Assembly: GCA_020881915.1 (NCBI GenBank) | Contig: JAJFPB010000005.1 | Coordinates: 3,100,001 to 3,164,000 of the forward strand | Direction: 5' to 3' | DNA from: Paramyrothecium sp. XJ0827 | Lineage: Eukaryota > Ascomycota > Sordariomycetes > Hypocreales > Stachybotryaceae | DNA length: 64,000 nucleotides | Part shown: positions 1 to 8,669 of the stretch, in pieces | Layout of the letters: each line of letters starts with the position of its first letter | How positions within the stretch are numbered: position 1 is the first letter of the stretch | Made by a program: the position numbers and the translations under genes | The notes under the pieces: generated by a model | Seen by the model: only the letters and a program-made list of their open reading frames with translations | What the model was told of the DNA's origin: nothing | The model's database searches: none

Positions 1-3000
1 GTCCGTACAATCAATTCATATATGGATTCACGTTGATGATGCTGCATTTCTTTTATCAACTGGAGAAGTCTCTGTCAACTCAAATGACTGGGCGAATTCT
101 CATTACTCGAAACGAGCAAATGTTAGCATTCCAAATCTCCAATTATCTTGGCTCGACGCAGACACTATAAACAGTCATAACTCTCGGCATCGACTACCGT
201 CAGCTGCAGAGGTGTATCTGCGGACAGATCTAAGTATAGCGATTATTGGCAGGAAACACCATTTCTCAGAACAGCGAAGAACGCAGCAAGAATTGATTCG
301 ACGCGAGGATCAACGTACGCATCGAGCCGAATTCCTCTTCCTGCCTGACATCCAAACCAACTTCGTCCCTCTACCAGTTGACCCTCCAGCGCAGTGCATG
401 CCTCCTCCTCCACAACCGGTGAAGCAGCTTTTTGATACAAACGGTTCAGTCTCTAGCTACCCACTGTCGACTAGCTCCCGACGGGTCACCAGGCCCAGGT
501 CGTTTCTGTCTTTCTCTAGTTCCAGTAACGGCAGCATCAGAAAGGCTCATCAATCTGGGAGCAGAGGCACCACGCAATCATTCTCGCATCAACCGTCTGG
601 TAGTCCCGTCAAGAACCCCAACGCTTCCCCAGGAATAGAAGTATCGCAAGGCCATACGCACGCTCACTCGGGCTTGAAGGATGGTCCAGACGAGACCTCA
701 GCTAGAGGAAATACTTACCAGTCTCGAGTTGCATTCTCCAGCTTGTACCATGCTCCGCATTTTTCCCTCGACGCTGCCACACCTCAGGTTCGCGGTGCAA
801 CACAAGTAATTGAGCATGGAGGAGAGGATGATGGCGCAGACGAAGCTTTTCACGCGATCATGGCGGACTTGGGGGATCTCGATCCTGAGAGTTTGAGTGA
901 GCAACATGCACATTCCAGTATCATGGTCGAATTCCATTCTGGCATTACGGCTGTCATGAATCCCTCTGCTATCCAACACATTACATCGCTTCTCAGTGCC
1001 TTACAACCAAAGCAGCCGGAAGACGTGCTGGACTCGATACAAGTTGCTGTCATGTCAGAAATATTCGACACGCAGAAGCAGGAGCACATTGATGCAGAAA
1101 TTAGTGATTTGCTCATCAGAATACCAAGAGCAAGCGTGCGATTCATGAACTCGTCTTTGCTCGATTCATCTGACGCTTCTCAAGAAGAACAAGACCAGTA
1201 TGATCTTACCATCTCACAGCTGTCATTGATGACACGTACAACTACAACCTGGGAAGATAGATCGCGCCCAGAAACCAAGGACGCAAAGGCCTCTCTGCGG
1301 TTGCGTTTGAAGTCAGCTGAGGTGTCCGCATCCGAGCGCTTGTCCTCCATGCAAGAACCGCAGGCTGTGGTCACGGCTAGGATAGACAACGTCATGGTTT
1401 CCCTTGGCGCCAAAGAAGTAACGTACCTCGATATCGATATCGGGGCGATCGTCGGAAGCACGGTCTCGAGCAAAGTCGAGTACTTGGCTGCTCTGGTTCA
1501 TCGCACCGAGAGTGTTACCTCAGAACTTGCACGATATATTTCCGATACTACCAGGAGCAAGGGCGATCGAATGAAGTATCTGACACATAAACTTCTCGAT
1601 AAGGGATCCTCGACGGCTGACCCGTCGTTCTTGATACGTCCATCCACTGTTCTCAGATCAGCTCGCAATCATTTGAGGACATTTGATTCCTGGAAAATGA
1701 TGATGCGGCTTCGTCAAATATGGCGGTCTTTGAATGCCGAGACAAGTAGTCAGCTCCGGAGCGCTCTCGACAGCGAGTTGATGTCCGCGTCAAATGGCGA
1801 TGTTCTCAGCTCTGTCGTCGCAGCATTCCATCGATGGCGTAGCTGGGATCTTGAGAACGCGGCAAACAGCACACTCCTCGCCCACATTTTTGGAAGCAGT
1901 GTGAGGTCGAATGCCGATCCTACTCACCAGACTCCATTCCTTGGTGCTTGTAGGCTTGGGGAGTTGCAGCTCCTTCTGGATCCGTCCGGTCCTAAGGGGA
2001 ACAAGATTGCATTGACTGATATAAACACAGTATTTGATACAAAACCCGCCCCAGCTGCAAATAGGTTGCTAGGTACAAGAGACTTCGAGGGGCTGCTCAC
2101 GACGGTGAACGTGTGCTGCAGTGATGCCACTATCAATCTGAACTGGGAGCTTTGCGAATTGCTGGATGATATTCTTCGACTGCGCAGCCGTGTTCAGCCT
2201 CAGACTCAAAATCAGGCGAACGTGCTACCCAATAAAAACAGCCCTAAATCTCAGTCAACTCCTCAGATTGCCCTTCATATTGTTGCCGAAATCATCAGAG
2301 GCTCAGTGGAAGTGGAATCGATTAATCTGAGAGCACGATCGTTGAGCGATGGGCTCAGGGGCTCTATTCTCTTGTGCGGGCAACCGGAAGGCTTAGGTCT
2401 CAGCAGCTGCATGCTTCATTGCAGTGCAATCACTTCAAGGATGCACAACCATGCACAACTCATTGGCATGACACGATTCAAAGAACCAAGCATGTTTGTG
2501 TCCTATAGCGTGCCGGAGGTGCAGCAGGAAACGCCCCATGTTCTAAACCTTACTGCCAGCAGCCAAGACCTGACGATTGATATTCAGCAAGATATCATTG
2601 TTCTGATGGAGCTCTTTGATGTACTGGTGCGGGACGAAGCAGCTCAACTGTATCGTCTCCAGAGCCATTTCCCCACGTCTTCGGAGCAGGATGAAAGGTC
2701 CGAAAAATCTCCTAATTGGCTATCGAAAGTGCAAGTCAACCTGGCTCTTTTTCTCGATAGCTACAGCATCATTATTCCCCTGGTTCAGCCATTGAAGTAC
2801 AAGATCTCAGGCGTGGTGGCTCGAGCATCATGTGCCTTGAAACTCGGAAAGGACATGGTGTTTGATTTCGATATCAAGGAGAACGTCCATGAAATGCAGG
2901 TCAACGTCAACAACAAGCCACGTCGCATTTCTTTGCTGCAGATCCCACCAACTAACGGGCACGTCACCAGTCATAGTCAAGACACGAATCATGTCTTGAC

Positions 3001-6000
3001 AATCCTTACGTCCATGGAAAAAGTCACCCTAGATGCATCATCCGTCTATAGCCTCTTGGCGGCACTCAACAGACCACAAATATCCAGTGCTGTCACCGAA
3101 ATCCAACACCAAAATCAAATCATACAGGGTCACATCGCTGACATTTTCGGATCGAGTCAGCCAGCTGAGACTCAAAAGCGAGATAGTCCCAAAATTAACA
3201 TTGCGTTCAACTTGCAAACTACCTTTGGTGGACTGGAAATTCTTGCGAACACTTCACTAAAATCTGACCTGGAGCCGAAAGCACAAGTACTGTTCTCTCT
3301 AGAAAAGGTCCATCTGCAGTCATCTAATCGCCATGACCCACATGGCCCGATTCTAACGTATCCTGAGGTGCACTTGAACTTACGGAAAATTGGCTTGGAT
3401 ATCCTTAGGGGGAGAGAAGGGTCAATGAGATCCTGTGGAAGCCTCTCTGCCGGCGTTACGGTCTCGGCTAACTCCACTCTCGGCTCCGATGGAAAGGAGG
3501 ATTGGTCGTTCAGCTTCAGGAGTGACGACCTGGACGTTAATCTCTCTCCAGAAACAGTATCAACGGTTGTAGATGTCTTGGGGTATCTTGGTGACAAGAT
3601 TAAGGATCTTGACACATCCCGCGAGCTCGAATACCTAAGGAAACTGAGACAAGCGCGGCCACGGATCATGCTCAATGATCAGGAAGAAGTCAGCCAGGAC
3701 AGCGACATACTGGATTCAGTTTTGTCCTCCGTGATATATCGGTTTGAGCTGCGAAACATACAAATTACTTGGAATGTGGCCCATGACACGGATGACCATG
3801 ATGGCGACAAAGAAGACATGGTTCTCACAATCAAGCTGATAGAGTTTGGTACAAGAACCAAGAGATCTGCTCGGCTGGCAATCGAAAATTTCCAACTGCA
3901 GACCGTGCCATTGGGCCAGAACAGGAGCCTGCGTTCTTTACACTCTGCTCTGCTCCCCGAGGTCATCTTCAACATCGGCTATATATCTGGGCCTGGTTTC
4001 CGTCGTATGGCCTTCCAAGCCGTCGGTGAATCCCTGGATCTACGACTTACATCAGGTTTCATCGTGCCGGTCGCATATGTGGTCAAATCCATCTCTTTGT
4101 CAATGCAGAATGTCCGGCAAGCCTCCGCACAGTGGAATACAAGCAAGCCCTCGGTGGAGAAGGCGGAGAATGCGCCTCCTCTTCGGCGACAACAGAGCTT
4201 ATTTGGCAACAAGCGCTTAGAGAGCTTGCTTATTGACGCTGATTTTGCTGGTGCTGTTGTTTACATCTCAGGGAAACGGGTAGCAGGTGACATCAGCACA
4301 TCCGCCAATGGTCGTTCCACTGTTGGCGGGAAATATGGCCAGTTCTTCTCGGACGATTCAGGGAGTGCGGCCATTCTCCGGAGTCCAGGACTTGCGTGGA
4401 AGGCCGAGTATCAAGACAATGGGCAAGAAGAACCTTCCCTCTACGGAGAAGTGAAGGTGGACGCCTCAAACAACATATTGTATCCATCAGTCGTGCCCCT
4501 GATCTTGGACATTGTTTCTAGTGTCAAGGAGGTTGTGTCCGATAATACGGAGAATGACCCTCAGCAGCTTCCGGATTCGCCTATGCCGACGCAAGCAAAG
4601 GATAAGCCCGTAGAGGAGGATAACATTTTGACTGCCGACCCCAGCGTTGTGTTAGGACGGTTGAAGCTGAACCTTGGACTACGTATATGCAGGCAGGAGT
4701 TCTCTCTGAGTTGCCAGCCCATTGCTCGTGTTGCTGCGACCATGCGTTTCGAAAGCATTTACTTCACGGTCAACACCGTACATTCCCAAGAGCTTGGCAA
4801 CTTTTTTGCAATATCAGGCGCTTTGACCAAACCAGAGGCATCAGTACAACACGTTTACTCAAGAGAATCAACCGGCAGCTTCGAGATTGACAAAATCACG
4901 CTGTCCTTCCTCAACAGCAAGCATGTCAGCGGGACTAGCGGCGTGTCCGCTATTCTCAATATCAGCCCGATGAAGCTGGCTATCAATGCAAAGCAAGTCC
5001 AAGACTTTCTCCTCTTCCGCGAAATTTGGTACCCCAAGGAGCTGCGACAAGGGACTACGGCACCTGTGGCGAAAATCGTGACGGAGAACTCCCAAGGACA
5101 TCTAGTCCAGCGCTACCAACAGGTTGCAGCCACCGCTGCCTTTCCATGGACAGCCACCATATCCATTGCGGCCCTCGATATCAGTGTTGATCTGGGTCAA
5201 GCTATTGGTCGATCTGTCTTCGAGATTACCGACCTTTGGGTGTCGTCCAAGAAGACGTCGGACTGGGAGCAAAATCTATGTCTTGGCTTCAGCAAAATGG
5301 GTGTTGACTGCACGGGACGACTAAGTGGATCAGTTGCAATGCAGGATTTCAAACTACGAACGTCGATTCAATGGCCGAGGAGGGAGGAAGCCCTGAACGA
5401 AACACCCTTAGTCCAAGCCTCCATGACATTCCACGCGTTCCGTGTCAAGGCCGCCTTTGACTACCAGGCATTTTTGATCGCAGACATCAGTGCCTTGGAG
5501 TTTCTTATGTACAATGTGCGAGAAAGCGGCCAGGGTCATGGAGATAGACTGGTGGCGATGTTCGATGGTGATGCAGTGCAGATTTTCGGCACGACAACTT
5601 CCACGGCGCAGGCTGTGGCCCTCTATCAAGCGGTCCAAAAACTCATACAGGAGAAGAAAGAGAATTTTGAGTCGTCACTCAGGGAGATAGAAAAGTTTCA
5701 GAAGCGAAGGTCAAGCGTAAATCGGGGTCATTTACAGGTCCCAATACGCAGGCCAAAGCTTCCGGATGACGACACACTGGCGAAGTCTCCAATCTCGCTC
5801 GACACAGATGTCGTCGTAACGCTCAAAACCCTAAATCTAGGGGTGTTTCCAAGCACCTTTTCGGATCATCAGGTATTGAAAATGGAAGCGCATAATGCGT
5901 ACGCGCGCTTCGCAGCCAGTGTCGAGCAGAGACGCATCCACAGCATTCTCAGGATGACCCTAGGCCAGCTTCGCATTGGCCTCGCAGGGGTAAGGGACGT

Positions 6001-6574
6001 CGAAGCGCCGAAGATGCTCAGCGAGATATCGGTCGCAGACGTAGTCCAGAGGGCGACCGGATCACGCGGAGGCACAATTCTGAAAGTTCCCCGGGTAGCG
6101 GCGACTATGGAAACCTGGCAGAAGCCAAACAGCAACCACATTGACTACATATTCAAGAGCGCATTCGAAGGCAAAGTAGAGGTCGGTTGGAACTACTCAC
6201 GGATTAGCTTCATCCGAGGCATGTGGGCAAACCACACCAAATCACTGGAACAGGTCTGGGGCCATGAGCTGCCAATGACGGCGGTGAAAATTACGGGAGT
6301 GCCAGAGGCGGAAGGGGAGCACAAAGACGGGCAGCAGCAGAAGATCACAGCTGAAGTCAATGTGCCCCAATCCAAGTTCGAGTATCAGGCGCTAGAGCCG
6401 GCGGTGATTGAGACGCCACAGCTACGGGACATGGGCGAGGCAACGCCGCCCTTGGAATGGATCGGGTTGCACAGGGAGAAGCTCCCAAATTTGACACACC
6501 AGATTGTCATTGTTACACTGCTAGAGCTGGCAGGCGAGGTGGAAGATGCGTATTCACGTATCCTGGGAGCATAA
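1..6574 (+). CDS. csf1: Csf1-type giant lipid-transfer protein, 5' truncated
   Basis: The reading frame is open from base 2 to the TAA at 6572-6574, about 2190 codons, with no start required inside the window, so the N-terminal part lies to the left. The C-terminal end (VIETPQLRDMGEATPPLEW followed by IGLHREKLPNLTHQI) is the conserved tail I recognise from fungal Csf1, the 'fermentation associated protein'. Known of the family: Csf1 belongs to the bridge-like lipid-transfer proteins (BLTP1/Tweek) that form hydrophobic grooves at membrane contact sites and usually exceed 3000 residues, so roughly a third is missing here. The visible part has long beta-rich stretches, a Ser-rich disordered segment near bases 440-700, and no introns that I can see. 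The match rests on memory of the C-terminal motif; the truncation is certain. Confidence 0.85.
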   Translation, partial: SVQSIHIWIHVDDAAFLLSTGEVSVNSNDWANSHYSKRANVSIPNLQLSWLDADTINSHNSRHRLPSAAEVYLRTDLSIAIIGRKHHFSEQRRTQQELIRREDQRTHRAEFLFLPDIQTNFVPLPVDPPAQCMPPPPQPVKQLFDTNGSVSSYPLSTSSRRVTRPRSFLSFSSSSNGSIRKAHQSGSRGTTQSFSHQPSGSPVKNPNASPGIEVSQGHTHAHSGLKDGPDETSARGNTYQSRVAFSSLYHAPHFSLDAATPQVRGATQVIEHGGEDDGADEAFHAIMADLGDLDPESLSEQHAHSSIMVEFHSGITAVMNPSAIQHITSLLSALQPKQPEDVLDSIQVAVMSEIFDTQKQEHIDAEISDLLIRIPRASVRFMNSSLLDSSDASQEEQDQYDLTISQLSLMTRTTTTWEDRSRPETKDAKASLRLRLKSAEVSASERLSSMQEPQAVVTARIDNVMVSLGAKEVTYLDIDIGAIVGSTVSSKVEYLAALVHRTESVTSELARYISDTTRSKGDRMKYLTHKLLDKGSSTADPSFLIRPSTVLRSARNHLRTFDSWKMMMRLRQIWRSLNAETSSQLRSALDSELMSASNGDVLSSVVAAFHRWRSWDLENAANSTLLAHIFGSSVRSNADPTHQTPFLGACRLGELQLLLDPSGPKGNKIALTDINTVFDTKPAPAANRLLGTRDFEGLLTTVNVCCSDATINLNWELCELLDDILRLRSRVQPQTQNQANVLPNKNSPKSQSTPQIALHIVAEIIRGSVEVESINLRARSLSDGLRGSILLCGQPEGLGLSSCMLHCSAITSRMHNHAQLIGMTRFKEPSMFVSYSVPEVQQETPHVLNLTASSQDLTIDIQQDIIVLMELFDVLVRDEAAQLYRLQSHFPTSSEQDERSEKSPNWLSKVQVNLALFLDSYSIIIPLVQPLKYKISGVVARASCALKLGKDMVFDFDIKENVHEMQVNVNNKPRRISLLQIPPTNGHVTSHSQDTNHVLTILTSMEKVTLDASSVYSLLAALNRPQISSAVTEIQHQNQIIQGHIADIFGSSQPAETQKRDSPKINIAFNLQTTFGGLEILANTSLKSDLEPKAQVLFSLEKVHLQSSNRHDPHGPILTYPEVHLNLRKIGLDILRGREGSMRSCGSLSAGVTVSANSTLGSDGKEDWSFSFRSDDLDVNLSPETVSTVVDVLGYLGDKIKDLDTSRELEYLRKLRQARPRIMLNDQEEVSQDSDILDSVLSSVIYRFELRNIQITWNVAHDTDDHDGDKEDMVLTIKLIEFGTRTKRSARLAIENFQLQTVPLGQNRSLRSLHSALLPEVIFNIGYISGPGFRRMAFQAVGESLDLRLTSGFIVPVAYVVKSISLSMQNVRQASAQWNTSKPSVEKAENAPPLRRQQSLFGNKRLESLLIDADFAGAVVYISGKRVAGDISTSANGRSTVGGKYGQFFSDDSGSAAILRSPGLAWKAEYQDNGQEEPSLYGEVKVDASNNILYPSVVPLILDIVSSVKEVVSDNTENDPQQLPDSPMPTQAKDKPVEEDNILTADPSVVLGRLKLNLGLRICRQEFSLSCQPIARVAATMRFESIYFTVNTVHSQELGNFFAISGALTKPEASVQHVYSRESTGSFEIDKITLSFLNSKHVSGTSGVSAILNISPMKLAINAKQVQDFLLFREIWYPKELRQGTTAPVAKIVTENSQGHLVQRYQQVAATAAFPWTATISIAALDISVDLGQAIGRSVFEITDLWVSSKKTSDWEQNLCLGFSKMGVDCTGRLSGSVAMQDFKLRTSIQWPRREEALNETPLVQASMTFHAFRVKAAFDYQAFLIADISALEFLMYNVRESGQGHGDRLVAMFDGDAVQIFGTTTSTAQAVALYQAVQKLIQEKKENFESSLREIEKFQKRRSSVNRGHLQVPIRRPKLPDDDTLAKSPISLDTDVVVTLKTLNLGVFPSTFSDHQVLKMEAHNAYARFAASVEQRRIHSILRMTLGQLRIGLAGVRDVEAPKMLSEISVADVVQRATGSRGGTILKVPRVAATMETWQKPNSNHIDYIFKSAFEGKVEVGWNYSRISFIRGMWANHTKSLEQVWGHELPMTAVKITGVPEAEGEHKDGQQQKITAEVNVPQSKFEYQALEPAVIETPQLRDMGEATPPLEWIGLHREKLPNLTHQIVIVTLLELAGEVEDAYSRILGA

Positions 6575-6742
6575 GGGGTTTAGGAGTAAGCATGGACCAT
6601 TTTTATTCATATGCACATCGGGACGCATCAAAAGCGAGCATTGGCCTTGGTTGTTGCTGCTGCTTTCTGTACTGTTTTTTCTTTCGTCTTAGGCCTGGCG
6701 TTTACTGCTTATAGAGTGGGCCCTGGGTAATTGCATCTAGCT

Positions 6743-6748
6743 AATAAA
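6743..6748 (+). terminator. Candidate poly(A) signal of csf1
   Basis: AATAAA lies about 170 bases after the csf1 stop codon. Fungal poly(A) signals are loose, so this is only a plausible 3' end element. Confidence 0.35.
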
Positions 6749-7795
6749 TCTCATCAACACGGCTGGTGAACCGGTGAGAATACCTGCGGAAATGTTGTAC
6801 AATTAGTTGAGGGTGGCGCATGTGCAGAGCAGACTTTGGTGAGTCAGACGGCGAGGTTCCGATGACTCCTCGAGGGATGAGATAACATCATCTCAACATG
6901 TGAACGCGTTGTGAGTCTGTGATGAGTCTAGCCGGGAGACTAGGTCATCTGGCATCGGCGACTGATGATTGCATGAAACTATATCTAGCACATTGTGACG
7001 GTTTACCGCGATCTATTCGTGTAAGGAAGAGCGGGTATTTGAAAGGGTGGAGTCACGATGCAGGCGGAACGACTATGCCCAGAAAATGCAGCCTCTTAGA
7101 CTCTTTTAATGGGGAAAAGAAATTCGCTCGGAGCCTCCACATGATTTCATTGACTTGGCAGTACCAATCACAATGAATCTAATTCCACAGTCTCCTCTTG
7201 CATGCTTGACATCTAAGAGGCATTGCTCAGCATTGTTCACCAAACTTCCCTGCCTACCATGAAAGGTGTAGGGTAGCCAGCTACCTGAGATACCTTAGCT
7301 AGCCGAGGTCTTCATGGAGGAGCACTAAGAAGAGCTCATCCCAACCCTAAGGCACTACTAGCGCTTTACTCCGAAGTACTGGTACGCAGGCAAAGAGCTC
7401 CTCAAGCTACAGTACTATAACACGAGTGCCATGAACCGATTTGTGCAAGTGGAATCGAACCACGATGCTGTCTTGTAACGTCTCGTAGAAATGATTACGT
7501 GATGGCCATGAATACCGGACATGCAAGATGATGCCATCCTCTAGGTCCACAAGTTGGCCGTTTGTGTTTTGCTTTTTACACAGGTTCACGGAGTGGTAAC
7601 GTCGTGCTTGACATCACCCGTGGGGACTGGATGATAGGGTACCTTGGCTCCAGTGGTAGCCACCATCTTACCTCCGGCACCTCCTGGGTCACTGGTTTAG
7701 CCCAGCAAAAGAGCTCGAGGGCATTAGCCCTGATATACCACCCGGGTGTGTACTTGTGTGGTGGCCGGATGACTGTGCGCCTGAGTGTGAGTTAT

Positions 7796-7842
7796 GCGTG
7801 TGTGTTTGTGTGCGTGTGTGCGTGTGTGTGTGTGTGTGTGTG
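7796..7842. repeat. (GT)n microsatellite, interrupted
   Basis: About 47 bases of TG/CG dinucleotides with a few interruptions, ending in an uninterrupted TG run of about 10 units. It sits roughly 830 bases upstream of the elongation factor 2 start codon. Such runs are length-variable and could adopt Z-DNA; no function is shown. Confidence 0.9.
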
Positions 7843-8384
7843 GGACACCTTGAGAGGAACGGGCCACTTTTTTGCCTCCCTTCCCCCCGCCAGGTGCGGC
7901 GGCCATGGTCTGCTTGGTAGTACTGCTGCTGGTGATTGCCTGCGGCCGCACTCATCACTACGGCGACTGCGTGCAATGGCAAAGAAAAAAAAAAACTTCG
8001 GTGCTGGTAGAACAAATTTGCCTGGCTGCGTGCAGAGTGACCCAAAGGCCGATACCCCCATTTGGCATCTGGAACGAAGCAAGGCATCGCCTCTGCCCAA
8101 TCAGGGGCCGCGAAAACCCACTGTATCTCCACCGAGGACGTCCATCTCGTGGCGGGGTCGCTGCTGCTAGCCCCACCTTGCCCCTCCCGCGAGGTTTCGA
8201 TACCTCCCTGACCTGGCAATCATAATTTTTTTTCCCTCGTCCTGCGGGTAGCACAGAGCTCCTGGGCGAGGTGGGTGGCCTGGGCGAGAGAGGATAAGGT
8301 ACATGAGGTAGTACCTTACCTCACTAAGCAGAACAGTGGCCCCAGTTCGCCCCGAAACAATAAGCTGCCCACCTAAAGTAGAAA

Positions 8385-8440
8385 CTCTCCTCTCTCTCCC
8401 TCCACCCCTCTTCTTTTCTCTTTTTTTCTTGCTCCTCCCC
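8385..8440 (+). promoter_or_regulatory. CT-rich core promoter tract of eEF2
   Basis: A nearly pure pyrimidine stretch about 230 bases before the ATG. Strongly expressed filamentous fungal genes commonly carry CT-rich tracts just before the transcription start, so the start of the eEF2 transcript is probably just downstream. The position fits, but the start site itself is inferred. Confidence 0.6.
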
Positions 8441-8669
8441 AACCCGACCCGATATCCAAGGAGACGCATAAGGAGCGGCAGTGATACCTTCGCTGTCTCT
8501 TCTCTCATCGTCACTTGATTTCGCTCTCCCTCTCATCTCTTTCTCGAGGTTTACCTGCTTCCTTCAGGTCTCTCCGAGGAGCGTCAGAACCGCGGGGCAA
8601 ACAGCTTAACCCCGCTTCCTACCAACAACACCAAAATTTTCAAGTCGTTGAACGACTAATACCGCCAAG

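Larger units (their letters stand above)
6575..8669. other. Intergenic: csf1 3' region and eEF2 promoter/5' UTR
   Basis: About 2.1 kb without a supportable protein gene. Left to right it holds the csf1 3' end, AT/GC-mixed sequence with short TACCT/AGGTA words (7281-7300, 8295-8321), a tRNA-like fragment on the minus strand (about 7445-7555), a GT microsatellite (7796-7842), a poly-A run near 7984, and the CT-rich tract before the elongation factor 2 start. Small open frames on both strands here are low-complexity products of the repeats. Confidence 0.7.
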
